From the NCBI RefSeq assembly GCF_003515685.1, contig NZ_QWEG01000012.1, positions 106,064-170,063 of the forward strand: DNA of 64,000 nt, written 5' to 3'. The notes beneath the pieces were generated by a model. That model saw nothing but the letters and a program-made list of their open reading frames with translations. It ran no database searches and was not told where the DNA came from. Positions 23,935 to 33,876 of this stretch are shown here, in pieces. Source of the DNA: Neobacillus notoginsengisoli (GTDB lineage: Bacteria; Bacillota; Bacilli; Bacillales; Cytobacillaceae). Numbering within the stretch: position 1 is the first letter of the stretch; each line of letters begins with the position of its first letter. A program made the translations under genes and the position numbers.

Positions 23935-23957
23935 GTTACTACGTAAGTAGTAATATA

Positions 23958-24680
23958 TTAATCATTAAATAAGCCCTCAATAAAATTTTGTATTTCGGAA
24001 GACCAAACATTAATGTACATCATTTTATCAAAAAACACCATAAGTCCGATTACAATCATTAATATTCCACCAATTTTCATAAATAGGGAGGAATATTTTA
24101 ATATTATTTTAGTTTTACTTATAAAAAACGCCATTATAATAAAGGGAATACAGAAACCTAATGAGTATGCCGTTATATTAAATAATGTTTGTGTTGGGTA
24201 CATAATATTTGCGTAGATGATGGCCCCAAAGATTGGCCCAATACATGGTGTCCAACCAGCACCAAAGACCATCCCTACAATAATAGAATTAATAAATCCT
24301 ATTCTCCCTTTTGTTAATTGAAAGCGATGATCTCTCATTAAAAAAGTTGGTTGGAAAATCTCTAATAAAAATAATCCCATTGTTACTAAAAAAATCCCAC
24401 CAAGCATCCTTATTAAATCATGATATTCCGTAAATAGTTTTCCAACAAAACTTGCGGAAAATCCTATTACGAAATATATTATTGTAAATCCCATTGAAAA
24501 ATATACTGAATGCAAAAGAACAGTTTTTCTTATATATGGAGAACTTTGTTGGTTTTTTAGCTCTCCAACTGTAACGCCTGAAATATAAGATATAAATGAC
24601 GGATATAACGGTAGACAACAAGGAGAAAAAAATGCTAATAACCCTCCTCCAAAAGCAAGCCATATTGAGACATCTTCCAA
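23958..24680 (-). CDS. ccdA: CcdA-type thiol-disulfide transmembrane transporter, copy 1
   Basis: 240 residues from TTG 24680 behind GGAGGAGG; this start aligns with copy 3 (MQEISIWLAF). Six membrane segments. The two active cysteines lie in [19 protein letters not shown] and GWTPCIGPIFGAII, the CcdA/DsbD hallmark. CcdA moves reducing equivalents from cytoplasmic thioredoxin to extracytoplasmic thioredoxin-like proteins. Its partners here are probably the TlpA-like proteins at 26999 and 30179. Chromosomal ccdA normally serves cytochrome c maturation; here the neighbours are secreted two-cysteine proteins instead. Confidence 0.9.
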   Translation of the reverse strand: MEDVSIWLAFGGGLLAFFSPCCLPLYPSFISYISGVTVGELKNQQSSPYIRKTVLLHSVYFSMGFTIIYFVIGFSASFVGKLFTEYHDLIRMLGGIFLVTMGLFLLEIFQPTFLMRDHRFQLTKGRIGFINSIIVGMVFGAGWTPCIGPIFGAIIYANIMYPTQTLFNITAYSLGFCIPFIIMAFFISKTKIILKYSSLFMKIGGILMIVIGLMVFFDKMMYINVWSSEIQNFIEGLFND

Positions 24681-24849
24681 GGTACCTCCTCCTTCCACTC
24701 TCATTATATACTGAATTAATTTGGATATCATACCAATAATAATGAGTAAATAAGATTAATATATTTGCAGCCTTGTTTTAATTAAGATTTGCAAAGATTT
24801 CTTCGTAACGGTGTTATTAATAGAATTGCAGCATTTGCTACTATAGTTT

Positions 24850-26020
24850 TTAAAAAGTCCATAAATCCGATGTCAGTTTGGGCTACACGCTGCGCTTGCT
24901 GTCCGGGTAATTTAATCGAGAGAAAAATGGGGATTTTTTGATTACATCAATGCTTCGGTTTGCCACTCTAGCCGTATTGGATTAAGGGCTACTAGCCTTG
25001 CTTTGTCTTACTTCTTGGAGTAACGCAAAACCCTTGGTGGGGAGTCCGTTCGATGTTTGAGTGTCCTAAGCATGGCTCTTGAGTAAATTATCAATTACTC
25101 AGAAGTGGTCTCTAAAGGAACTTTGAATGCCCAATTTCTCTAATAAACTTAGGAATATCTCGGCTTTTATAGGGCGGCCATTATCTTAATGCAACACGTG
25201 TGGCCCCCCTTGTATTCACTAAAACGATTGCTCTTGTTACGAGCGTTTCAGCATGTTTTGCTTCTTCTGTTTCCAAACTTCCAAGCCACCTACATTTCTA
25301 ATAATCAAATTGACAATTAAATAGAGTCGATAACACAAACCTTCTATAAGTCCATAAAGCCATGTAGTATGCCATGTCCACACCTGGTTTGGCGATGTAG
25401 CCAAATGGCTCTCGGAATCTACTCTCAGGTTTTTTACTACAACCGCGGTAATGTAACATTTTTTCTCACGTAACACACGATAAAATGTGGATTATGACTC
25501 AATGGTAATGTTTTCCCTTATTCAGATTCTTTGGTACGTTCTGTTCCTCGGTAAATCAACTTATTCTTTTTGTTTGACAACTGTGGAATTTCCTCTTTTC
25601 CTCCTCAGACAAACTTTTTTTCACTGGTCTTTTCGCAAATTGGCTTTGATTGACCTTCACTTCACCCTTTGCACCCAACACTCATACGTTCGAACAACTG
25701 ATATGGAGTTCTTTGCAAGAGTTCGCTAATCTCGCATGCTTTGATTGTCTTTTTGTGGAAATTTAACAGCTTGCGCGGTAATTTGACGAGCTATTTATTC
25801 TATACTAGTCGCCCCTCAAAATTTGCTGAGGCCTTTTTTCACAAAATTAATAAGGCCGGAGCTTCGACTTATGCCTTTTCTTTCTTCTGCAGCTTCTTTT
25901 CTAATTGTAGCACGTTGCCACCCCCGTATATGCTTTTTAGGTCACTTGTACAAAAGCCTTCTTCTATTACGATATGTAGCACCGATTCATTATATCGGGG
26001 TATCAAGCGTTGAATAATGG
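24850..26020 (-). pseudogene. IS3-family transposase remnant (orfA and orfB)
   Basis: Reading the minus strand in shifting frames gives the end of orfA (LEKKLQKKEKA ... ALLIL), then orfB: ESTLYRVLREK, PNQVWTWHTTWLYG, LYLIVNLIIRNVGGLEVW (the DDE integrase core with several changes), then HSDNG-region and LRTLKHR-like pieces down to about 24850. At least five frameshifts or stops. Terminal repeats not located. Separates ccdA copy 1 from the secreted-protein gene. Confidence 0.75.
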
Positions 26021-26395
26021 CTATGTTCTCGTAAATATCGCATATTATTTTTTCCTGTATATTGCTTAACCTCTGTGTATTTACTTAATTATTGTACTAA
26101 AGTAACTTATAAAATCTATCCAACAGAGGGGGAAAAAATTGTATTACTCTTACTTTAAATCATTTGAACTCATTAAACTTTTTATAGGTAGCTTTATGCT
26201 TTTTATTTTTTCAATACTAAAGTCCATAAAAAGCCTTTATTAATCACTTAGTCAATAGTAGATTTATAAACAAGACCGCTTATGGGATTTATCTACAAAA
26301 AAGTAAAAATTTTTAAAATCATTGAAAAGTTTATTTATATGAATTATACTAATATTTGTAATAAGAGTAAAATATAACTAAATGAGGTGTAAAAA
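26021..26395. other. Upstream region of the secreted-protein gene
   Basis: No gene. AT-rich. It contains the promoter at 26322-26350; nothing else stands out. Confidence 0.5.
26322..26350 (+). promoter_or_regulatory. Sigma-A promoter of the 26396 gene
   Basis: -35 TTGAAA (26322-26327) and -10 TATACT (26345-26350) with a 17-base spacer, 45 bases before the TTG start. Confidence 0.7.
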
Positions 26396-26782
26396 TTGAA
26401 AAAAAGGTATTTGTTGGTTTGTTTGGCGCTTATTATAAGTATTACAGGGTTTGATATGGTAGCCCCTAAGTCTTCTGCTCAGGCAAAAGGGCTAAGTGTT
26501 ACATACCTAAACCTTACTGACACTACTAGATCGACATCTAGAGTGACTCTAAATTCTGGTGAAAAATTAAGGTATTATGTAAATGTATATCGTGGGGATA
26601 TACAATTTGCTATTTTTAAAAATGGCGTTATGTATTCTACTGGTAGAGTAGGACCCGGGGTGTATCAGGATATTGTTTCAGGGGCTGGTCCGGGTGAATA
26701 CTCTTTAAGGCTATATTGCGGTACTCGTGATGCTATGAAAACGGGTTGTAGTGTACCATCGGCTTCTATAGAAGCCTACTAA
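26396..26782 (+). CDS. Small secreted protein with one cysteine pair, paralogue 1
   Basis: 128 residues from TTG 26396 behind ATGAGGTG. Signal peptide (KKRYLLVCLALIISITGF ... SSAQA), then a mature part of about 95 residues that looks all-beta: DTTRSTSRVTLNSGEKL, FAIFKNG, GPGEYSLRLYCGTRD, GCSVPS. Only two cysteines remain after the signal (in LYCG and GCS), so one disulfide is likely. It is clearly homologous to the protein at 29618. Both sit next to CcdA and TlpA-like redox genes. A disulfide-bonded bacteriocin-like or surface protein is possible; function not recognised. Confidence 0.75.
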   Translation: MKKRYLLVCLALIISITGFDMVAPKSSAQAKGLSVTYLNLTDTTRSTSRVTLNSGEKLRYYVNVYRGDIQFAIFKNGVMYSTGRVGPGVYQDIVSGAGPGEYSLRLYCGTRDAMKTGCSVPSASIEAY

Positions 26783-26860
26783 AAACTAATTATTTTGATT
26801 GTTTTTTTACAGGAATAAAGACAAGGTTGATATTAAACATTTAGAATTCTCGGATAAAAT

Positions 26861-26904
26861 AAAAAAGGTATAATTCTCTCAAAACAAGAGGAATTATACC
26901 TTTT
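26861..26904. terminator. Terminator between the 26396 and 26999 genes
   Basis: AAAAGGTATAATTC and GAATTATACCTTTT pair over about 16 bases, with A and T tracts on both sides; serves the two convergent genes. Confidence 0.85.
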
Positions 26905-26998
26905 CATCATTAATTTTCATTGCCCTAAAAACCGCCTAGTATCATTTCTTATTCTACTAACTAGGGGGCATTTCTTTATGAGGTTCATTTGAATTATA

Positions 26999-27520
26999 TT
27001 AGTTTTTAGGTAATATTTCTTTAATCCATTGATCTAATTGGTCCCTAGACATCTGACCTTCATAAGTTCTTTTTATAGTACCCTCAGAATCAATAAAAAC
27101 AGAAGTGGGAACAAAACGAACAGAATAAGCATTAATAACTTCTCCACTTTTATCTATAACAACAGGAAATGATAAATGATAATTTTGTATAAAATTATTT
27201 ATACTTATTTCCGATTCTTGAAAACCCACACCAATAATTTCGAAGTTTTGATCCTTATATTGGTTATAAGCTTCTTGGATATCAGGCATCTCTTTTTTAC
27301 ATGGTTCACACCAAGTAGCCCAAAAATTAATTAGAACAGCCTTGCCTCGTAATTTTTTTAACTCTAGTACATTACCATCAAGCGTTTTTAGATTAAAATT
27401 TGGAGCTTGAAAATTTACACTTGCTTTTTGACTTTCATTTTTATCAATAGTATTTTTATAAATAGCAAAAATCACTGAAATTAATAAAATTATAACTATT
27501 ATTACGTTAGTTTTTTTCAT
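26999..27520 (-). CDS. TlpA/ResA-like membrane-anchored thioredoxin, copy 1
   Basis: 173 residues. One N-terminal membrane anchor (VIIVIILLISVIFAIY), then a TlpA/ResA-type domain: VNFQAPNFNLKTLDG, LINFWATWCEPCKKEMPDIQ with the CxxC (CEPC), GVGFQESEISINNF, and the cis-Pro loop RFVPTSVFID. Acts outside the membrane as a thiol reductase or isomerase and would receive electrons from CcdA. It faces the secreted two-cysteine protein at 26396 across a shared terminator. Confidence 0.88.
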   Translation of the reverse strand: MKKTNVIIVIILLISVIFAIYKNTIDKNESQKASVNFQAPNFNLKTLDGNVLELKKLRGKAVLINFWATWCEPCKKEMPDIQEAYNQYKDQNFEIIGVGFQESEISINNFIQNYHLSFPVVIDKSGEVINAYSVRFVPTSVFIDSEGTIKRTYEGQMSRDQLDQWIKEILPKN

Positions 27521-28329
27521 ATAAAATGTATCTCTCCTTCTAACTTATCCTTGACAAATAATAAAAGTTTTTAAAAAATACAGTAAAATGAATTCATTAT
27601 TAATTTTTATTATAACAAAGATTTATACTATCTACACTATCTGTAAACTCAAAGAATACATAATAATTTCCATATATTCAAAAATTATATGTATCATGTT
27701 TAGCAGAATAAATTTGTTTATAATTTAATACTTGGAAAAGTAAATTTTATTTTTCAAATGTAGTGAACCCAAAAGTGCATTAATTAATTTCACTTTCCAA
27801 AAGATCAGCCCCTTGGTACCGGCATATACCAATTTAATTAACTGTCGAAAATAAACTATTTGTAAAGTCCATAAAATATATAACAAACGTCATCGTTGGA
27901 CTCTGAATAACGATGTCACTGATTACGGCCCTTAGAATTCGCGGATGGTTACATGCTTATATAAGATGCTAGTGTAAGCAGAAGTGGTTATGTGTAGAGA
28001 AGAGAATAAAAGCGAGACAGAAGGAAAAGCCCCTTCCTTAATCAATTGAATAGTGAAATTATATTCTCTGTGGTGAGGGGCTGATTTGAAGATGGATATA
28101 GTTTATCAACTGTACCAATTCTTTAAGGCAGAGTTGATTTTTATATACTTTTTTTAAATAAGCAGCAAGTTTTATCCACATCCCTTCCATAAAGTATTTT
28201 CCCAAATTTATTCTTTGCTAAAATCTTTTTCACAGTTTTCTTTATGTAATAAGGCGAGCGTTTAGCCCGGACTCTCCTTCAATAGGCTTTAATGAGAAGC
28301 TGCAGGAGTGTATCAATTTCTAGTATACT
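27521..28329. other. Gene-free stretch between the two redox modules
   Basis: About 800 bases without a gene I can support. It includes an inverted repeat AGCCCCT/AGGGGCT (28034-28082) like a decayed element end, and a short orphan frame starting MDIVYQLYQFFK near 28092. Composition and broken frames suggest old insertion-sequence debris. Confidence 0.4.
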
Positions 28330-29051
28330 TTATAATTCTAACCAATTCTCCAATATTGATTGAATATTAGAACCCCAAATATTAATATAAACCCTCTTAT
28401 TAAAAAAGATAGTTAACCCTATTAAAATCATTATATATCCTCCTACTTTTATTAATAATAAAGAATATTTTAAAACAATCTTTGTCTTACTGATAAAGAA
28501 TGCCATGATGATAAATGGTATACAAACCCTAAGGAATAGGCAGTTATATTAATAAAGGTCTGAGTTGGATTTATTATACTAGCATAAATAATCGCTCCAA
28601 AAATGGGACCGATACATGGTGACCATCCCGCATCAAAAATAATGCCCACTAAGATAGAATTTAAAAATCCAATATTTCTCTTTCTGTAATTAAAACGATG
28701 TTCTTTCATTAATAAAGACGGTTGAAAAATTCCTATCATAAATAAACCTATTATTACGAGGAATATACCCCCGAATATTCTAATGGTTCCATTATGCTGT
28801 ATAAATAATGATCCTATTAAACTTGCTGAAAAGCCTATTGCATAATAAACAAGCGAAAAGCCGAAAGAAAAATAAAATTAATGTAACAGAACAGTCTTTC
28901 TTACTACTGGTGAGTCTTACATATTTTTCATTTCAGATACCGTAACCCCTGAAATATAAGAAATAAAAGATGGATAAAGGGGAAGGCAACAAGGAGATAT
29001 AAAGGCTAATATACCTGCTCCAAAAGCAAGCCAAATCGAAACTTCTTGCAT
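28330..29051 (-). pseudogene. ccdA pseudogene (copy 2)
   Basis: A third CcdA sequence, closest to copy 3. From ATG 29051: [32 protein letters not shown], then a stop after SEMKNM, a second stop shortly after (VLLH-stop-FYFS), an intact stretch MIGIFQPSLLMKEHRF ... DAGWSPCIGPIFGAII, a one-base deletion after AYSLGFV, and the end NIQSILENWLEL at 28330. Two nonsense codons plus one frameshift make it inactive. Confidence 0.88.
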
Positions 29052-29289
29052 TTTCATCACTCATTTCATGGTGGGTATCCAATAATATTTTTTGGACTTA
29101 TTCTTCATCTGGCTTCTTTATGATTATAACTCAATATTCTAACTATACGATTATTACTTTTGAAGAATATGGTGATTTTAATATTTAGTGGAAATCGCAA
29201 AAAAACTATCTGGGTCGTGACCCCTAGAATGAATGGATGATCGTTCTATATTTAGCCTCACCCCTTGATTGTTTCTATCGTCTGGTTTA

Positions 29290-29462
29290 GCGGTTATAGC
29301 ACAAAGTACAATAGAAGAAGTTTTGCGGACTCCAAGGAGCTCCACGGTTTTCGGTATGCCCGATATCGAGGAAAGGAGTCTGTCCAGATACAGGCATTCA
29401 TGACCGCAACTTGTCAAAATATGAAGAAAATCGCCCTTCATCTCAGCAAAATATCAGGATAA
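29290..29462 (+). pseudogene. C-terminal fragment of an IS1182-type transposase
   Basis: [20 protein letters not shown] then [17 protein letters not shown] ends at a stop. This is the conserved C-terminus of IS1182-family transposases of the RSFADSKE type. It differs from the full element at 32260. About 55 codons only; the rest is gone. Confidence 0.75.
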
Positions 29463-29555
29463 AAGGCGCTTTTTCATTGTAAATGAATATCTTCTAAAAT
29501 TTTATTTAACTCCATAGATCTGGTAGTAATGCAAAAAAGGTTTCTCAACAATCTG

Positions 29556-29590
29556 AAAAAGACTGCCTCTTAATCTAAGAAGCAGTCTTT
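29556..29590 (-). terminator. Terminator of the 29618 secreted-protein gene
   Basis: AAAGACTGCTTCTTA and TAAGAGGCAGTCTTT pair, followed by TTTTT, about 30 bases behind the stop. Confidence 0.8.
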
Positions 29591-29617
29591 CTTGGTTTCT
29601 ATCAAACCTTATAAGAA

Positions 29618-30004
29618 TTATTGAGATGTTATTCTACCTGCGCCATCACAATCTGTATATCTAGTATATTCTCCACAGTAAAGCCTTACTGAATATTCCC
29701 CAGTTCCTATACTACTAGCAGACCATGTATAAGATTTAGTGCTATTAATGTTTACCAAACCTGATTGAAAAGCTGTTCCATTCTTAAAAACCGTCCACAT
29801 AATATTGTGACCGCTATACCAGTAATTTGAAACGGATAAAATTAAAGATTGTCCCGATGAAAGAGTTACCCTGGATGTGGTGTCCGAAGTTTCACCTGGA
29901 CTTAATGTAACGGGGGATGATGCGGCTGAAGCAGCACTTGCAACACCCATGGAACTAACCGATATAATCATTGCCATGGAAAGAATCATAAAAAGTTTTT
30001 TCAA
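29618..30004 (-). CDS. Small secreted protein with one cysteine pair, paralogue 2
   Basis: 128 residues from TTG 30004, chosen for the AAGGGAAGA box and alignment with paralogue 1. Signal peptide (LKKLFMILSMAMIISVSS ... ASAAS), mature beta-rich domain: SDTTSRVTLSSGQSL, WTVFKNG, SIGTGEYSVRLYCGEYTR, YTDCDGAG. The two cysteines (LYCG and TDCDG) match those of the protein at 26396. It is followed upstream by the TlpA-like gene at 30179 on the same strand. Same interpretation and same uncertainty as paralogue 1. Confidence 0.77.
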   Translation of the reverse strand: MKKLFMILSMAMIISVSSMGVASAASAASSPVTLSPGETSDTTSRVTLSSGQSLILSVSNYWYSGHNIMWTVFKNGTAFQSGLVNINSTKSYTWSASSIGTGEYSVRLYCGEYTRYTDCDGAGRITSQ

Positions 30005-30178
30005 GTTCAATCTTCCCTTCAATTGTTTTTATCGAAAGAAAATCAATCTATCGACATACAAAATATACTATAAAAGCGTGCGAATAAATAGTATTTTTTT
30101 ACACAAAAGTAAATTATTTGTAATTTATGTCGATAATGTGAATACTGGAATAATCAGTTGCAAAATGGAGATAAACTA

Positions 30179-30682
30179 TTAATCATATTTCTTGACCATT
30201 TGGTAAAGTTCATCCTTCGTCAAAGGTCCATTATAGTGTTCTCTAATTATCCCGCTTCTATCGATGATGAATGTTTCTGGCTGACCTGTTACACCATATT
30301 TTTTTGAAATTTTCATATTGTAATCAAATAAATAAGTTGAGGTCGTTTTGTATTTTTTAATAAACTTTTGAACCCTTTCAGGCGTCTCCCCTCGGTCAAT
30401 GATTAATAATTTATACTCTTTTCCGAATTCCTTCTCAAACTTTTCTAATTCTGGGGCTTCTTCTTTACACGGATTACACCAGGTAGTAAAGAAGTTTAAA
30501 ATCACAATTTGTTCTTTGTAATCGGACAGTCGGACATTCTTTTTATTGAGGTCTGGCAATTTGAAGTTAAACGCATCATCCCCAATAGTAGTGACAACGG
30601 TCTTATTACTAAGCTTAAATCCAAAATTGACAAACAACCCAATGACAATCAGCAAGACAACCAATCTTACTTTTCGATTCAA
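30179..30682 (-). CDS. TlpA/ResA-like membrane-anchored thioredoxin, copy 2
   Basis: 167 residues from TTG 30682 behind TGGAGG. N-terminal anchor (VRLVVLLIVIGLFVNFGF), then LNFFTTWCNPCKEEAPELE with CxxC (CNPC), IIDRGETPERVQKFIKKY, and the cis-Pro loop TGQPETFIID. Same architecture as the gene at 26999 but clearly diverged. Starts 38 bases behind the thioredoxin lipoprotein gene, so the two likely form an operon. Partner of CcdA at 31460 (inferred). Confidence 0.88.
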   Translation of the reverse strand: MNRKVRLVVLLIVIGLFVNFGFKLSNKTVVTTIGDDAFNFKLPDLNKKNVRLSDYKEQIVILNFFTTWCNPCKEEAPELEKFEKEFGKEYKLLIIDRGETPERVQKFIKKYKTTSTYLFDYNMKISKKYGVTGQPETFIIDRSGIIREHYNGPLTKDELYQMVKKYD

Positions 30683-30720
30683 ACCAATTCCTCCATTCAT
30701 AGTGAGGGAGATCACACTTA

Positions 30721-31191
30721 TTATTTCTGTTTTAGCGGAATTTCAGTGGCAAACATTAATCCAAGTCCACGATTGAGTTCTTTCTTTTCGTTCCCATCGA
30801 ACAGAATCCAGGTAGGCGCACCATCAATTTTATATTTCTCTCTGATTTTTGCATTTTCCAGATTCGATAAATCTACCTTGTAAACGGAATAGGCATCCTT
30901 TTGGTTTTCATATTCTTTTATGACTCCAGAAAAACGCTTGCAAATCGGGCAGGAAGGAGAATAGAAATACACCAAGTAGGCTCCCTTTTCTCTATCCTCA
31001 ATCTCGTTACCAAGAATGGCATTTTTTTGATAGAACAAATTTAGTTCTTGTGCTGGCAACGTTTTATCTATTTGCATCTGAGCTTTCGTTTTTTCATTCA
31101 GTACTACTTTTTTTTCGGTTTGAGGTACATCTTCTTGTTGGCAACCAACTAACAAAATATTTAAAGTCAAGAAAAGTGCCGATTTCTTCAT
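30721..31191 (-). CDS. Thioredoxin-like lipoprotein
   Basis: 156 residues. Lipobox LNILLVGCQQ with the lipid-bearing Cys at residue 17. Thioredoxin fold with YLVYFYSPSCPICKRFSGV (CxxC = CPIC) and a cis-Pro loop DGAPTWILFDG. Similar to bacteriocin-transport accessory (Bta-like) proteins, which help form or protect disulfides in secreted peptides. Located between the TlpA-like gene and the divergent ccdA copy 3, completing a redox set of CcdA, TlpA-like and lipoprotein. Confidence 0.82.
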   Translation of the reverse strand: MKKSALFLTLNILLVGCQQEDVPQTEKKVVLNEKTKAQMQIDKTLPAQELNLFYQKNAILGNEIEDREKGAYLVYFYSPSCPICKRFSGVIKEYENQKDAYSVYKVDLSNLENAKIREKYKIDGAPTWILFDGNEKKELNRGLGLMFATEIPLKQK

Positions 31192-31459
31192 TTACGGAAC
31201 TCCCTCCTGTGTGATACCATAAATGTAAACCACTATCCATACATAGTAAATAATGTAAAGTAGTGAAAATATGAACGTTTTATTACAACCTGCTAAATTT
31301 CCAAAATAATGATGAAACGAAAGCGGTATAAGGAAAAAAATGTTGAGAAAAAGTTAAAACGTCTATATTTATACAAATTTCCATGTAATTCGGGGTGGGT
31401 TTTCAATGTATAATTCAGGTAAATAAGATAAAGAAGATAAAGAAGAAACGAGTGATACT

Positions 31460-32179
31460 ATGCAGGAAATTTCAATTTGGTTAGCATTTGCTGGAGGATT
31501 GTTAGCCTTCATTTCTCCGTGTTGTTTACCTCTCTATCCATCGTTTATATCCTATATTTCGGGTGTCACTGTTTCAGAAATTACTAAAATAGGTGAATCT
31601 AAAACAGTTCAAAGAGCAGTGTTAGCCCATTCTTTATTTTTTTCCCTGGGATTCACCATTATCTATTTTGCGATAGGATTCTCCGCTAGTTTAATAGGTC
31701 AATTCTTTATTCAATATAACGATCTAATTCGGATGCTAGGGGGAATATTCATCCTTGCAATGGGACTTTTTATGATTGGGATTTTTCAACCACAATTTTT
31801 AATGAAAGAGCATCGGTTCAATCATTCAAGGAGAAAAATTAGTTTTATAAACTCGACTATCGTAGGAATTGTTTTCGGTGCAGGTTGGTCACCTTGTATC
31901 GGTCCTATTTTCGGGGCAATTATTTATGCAAGTTTAATAAATCCTACTCAAACCTTTTTTAACATTACTGCCTATTCTCTGGGATTTTGTATACCCTTTG
32001 TAATTATGGCTTTTTTCATTAGTAAGACAAAGTGGATCTTGAAGTATTCGTCTAAATTAATGAAAGTTGGTGGATATTTAATGATTCTCATTGGTCTCGT
32101 TATTTTCTTTGATAAAATGAATTATATAATTTACTGGTCTTCGGAAATACAATCAATGCTAGAGGGATGGTTTAACTAA
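31460..32179 (+). CDS. ccdA: CcdA-type thiol-disulfide transmembrane transporter, copy 3
   Basis: 239 residues, six membrane segments. [21 protein letters not shown] and GAGWSPCIGPIFGAII carry the active cysteines. About 70 percent identical by eye to copy 1 and closer still to the pseudogene copy 2. Divergent from the thioredoxin lipoprotein gene with a 268-base shared upstream region. Supplies electrons to the extracytoplasmic thioredoxins of this module (inferred). Confidence 0.9.
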   Translation: MQEISIWLAFAGGLLAFISPCCLPLYPSFISYISGVTVSEITKIGESKTVQRAVLAHSLFFSLGFTIIYFAIGFSASLIGQFFIQYNDLIRMLGGIFILAMGLFMIGIFQPQFLMKEHRFNHSRRKISFINSTIVGIVFGAGWSPCIGPIFGAIIYASLINPTQTFFNITAYSLGFCIPFVIMAFFISKTKWILKYSSKLMKVGGYLMILIGLVIFFDKMNYIIYWSSEIQSMLEGWFN

Positions 32180-32259
32180 TTATAAAATCACTAACATCAA
32201 GTAAATGTATAATCGAGTAGGAGGGGGTGACTAACCCCCGACCTCTCACACCACCGTAC

Positions 32260-33876
32260 GTGAGTCTGTCTAACAATTAACCGTAAATATATAAAAGTTG
32301 TAATTATTTCTGTTGATTTTCGATAAAAGCAATAAAATTTTATAAGATGCATGTAAAAAGGGGGCTATGCCCCCTCTGAATTTTCGTATTAACTCTTTAA
32401 CTCCGATTATTTTTATTAGTCTTTTAAAATTATATGCAAGGCAAATAAGACTTACCTCAGTGTTTACTGATTCAAGTCCTCTTGTTAAAAAATAGGTGTA
32501 TCCAAAATGTCGTTTTATGGTTCCAAAAAGGTGTTCTATTATAGAGCCCCTTTTCTTGTAAATGTTATCTTTTTTAATGGTATTTTCAGTAACCTGGTCA
32601 ATGATTTCTTCATCTTTAAACCTGATAATCGATCTTCCGCCTTTTGCGGATGTACACAACTCCTTTTTCCCGCAATCATTATAGTTTACACATGTATAAC
32701 GTTTGAAATCCTTACCGTTTTGCTTTCCATTCCATTTAAAATTCAAACAGTAGCCCATCGGGCAAATAAAAACATCATTTGTTTGATCATACTTGAAGTT
32801 TGATTTATCAAATCCGTTTTCAACTTTTTGTTGTTTTCCTTTTTGGGGCTTTATAAGGATTTCGGTTTGCTCATCAACCACTTCAACTATTTCAGACATA
32901 TTAAAATAACCTGTATCAGCTAAAGCCATAATATTTTGGTCCTCGAATATTTCTTTGGTCTTTTTTACCATATTTGATAATTGGCCTTGATCGTTAACAT
33001 CATTTACTACTTCGAAGTCTAAAATTAATTTATTTTTATTGTCTACAACTGCTTGAACATTAAAGCAAACCTCAAATTTCCCGTTGTTCTTCATCGATTT
33101 TGCATCCGAATCAGTTAAACAAATTTGTTTCTTTCCTTGTTCTTTTAGTTCTTCTTTAATGGAATTTAACTTCTTTATTCTTTCTTGATAACACTCAATT
33201 TTATCATTAATTTTTTGTTTCATATTCTCATCATCAGTTGTATTTAAAACGTCATTGATATATTCCTCAATTTTTGCTTCATAATATCCTAGTTTTTCTT
33301 TAATAATATTTTCATTATAGTGTTTATTTTTTGCACTATTTGCTTTTATCTTTGTCCCATCGATAGCGACCAGGGTGCCATCAATAAGACCAAATCCTTT
33401 TAACATAAGTGTAAATTCCTTAAACAGCTGCTTAATGGCTTTTTTGTTAGTTTTCATGAATGAAGAAATGGTACCGTGGTCAGGTTTTAGTTTGCCAATT
33501 AACCACATTAATTCAATGTTTCTTGTTGCCTCGGTCTCCATCAAACGAGATGACCTAATTTTATTCATATAACAATAAATGTATAATTTAAGGAGATCAT
33601 GTCTTCTATAAGGTTTTTGACCTGCTTTGGAACCCGAATAAACAACAAAACCAAGTGCCTCCAGATTTAAGCTATCCACGTATGCATCAATTACTCTAAC
33701 TGGATTATCTTCATCAACAAAATCTTCCAATGTATTTGGTAATAAATTAAACTGATTTCTATCCTCACCAGGGATATATGGCATACTATCATCTCCTTAT
33801 ATTATAAATTCGACAATAGTACGAGTTTTCCTATTGGAAAAATGGGAAAAGAGTGATAATTGTTAGACAAACTCAC
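32260..33876 (-). mobile_element. Complete IS1182-family element inserted in intron domain V
   Basis: Terminal inverted repeats of 20 bases, GTGAGT(C/T)TGTCTAACAATTA, with one mismatch, bound a 1617-bp element. The four bases gtac directly flank both ends (32256-32259 and 33877-33880) as a target duplication. The target is the palindromic GTAC in the catalytic domain V hairpin of the intron. Confidence 0.85.
32270..33784 (-). CDS. IS1182-family transposase
   Basis: 504 residues and apparently intact. Begins MPYIPGEDRNQFNLLPNTLE, contains the DUF772-type N-terminal domain (KPYRRHDLLKLYIYCYMNKI, SSRLMETEATRNIELMWLIG), the first catalytic Asp in LVAIDGTKIKANSAK, the second in ALADTGYFN and the final Glu region KKRGSIIEHLFGTIKRHFGY, then FLTRGLESVNTEVSL. 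DDE transposase moving IS1182-type elements. The ends and target duplication are intact, so it may still be mobile. Confidence 0.93.
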   Translation of the reverse strand: MPYIPGEDRNQFNLLPNTLEDFVDEDNPVRVIDAYVDSLNLEALGFVVYSGSKAGQKPYRRHDLLKLYIYCYMNKIRSSRLMETEATRNIELMWLIGKLKPDHGTISSFMKTNKKAIKQLFKEFTLMLKGFGLIDGTLVAIDGTKIKANSAKNKHYNENIIKEKLGYYEAKIEEYINDVLNTTDDENMKQKINDKIECYQERIKKLNSIKEELKEQGKKQICLTDSDAKSMKNNGKFEVCFNVQAVVDNKNKLILDFEVVNDVNDQGQLSNMVKKTKEIFEDQNIMALADTGYFNMSEIVEVVDEQTEILIKPQKGKQQKVENGFDKSNFKYDQTNDVFICPMGYCLNFKWNGKQNGKDFKRYTCVNYNDCGKKELCTSAKGGRSIIRFKDEEIIDQVTENTIKKDNIYKKRGSIIEHLFGTIKRHFGYTYFLTRGLESVNTEVSLICLAYNFKRLIKIIGVKELIRKFRGGIAPFLHASYKILLLLSKINRNNYNFYIFTVNC

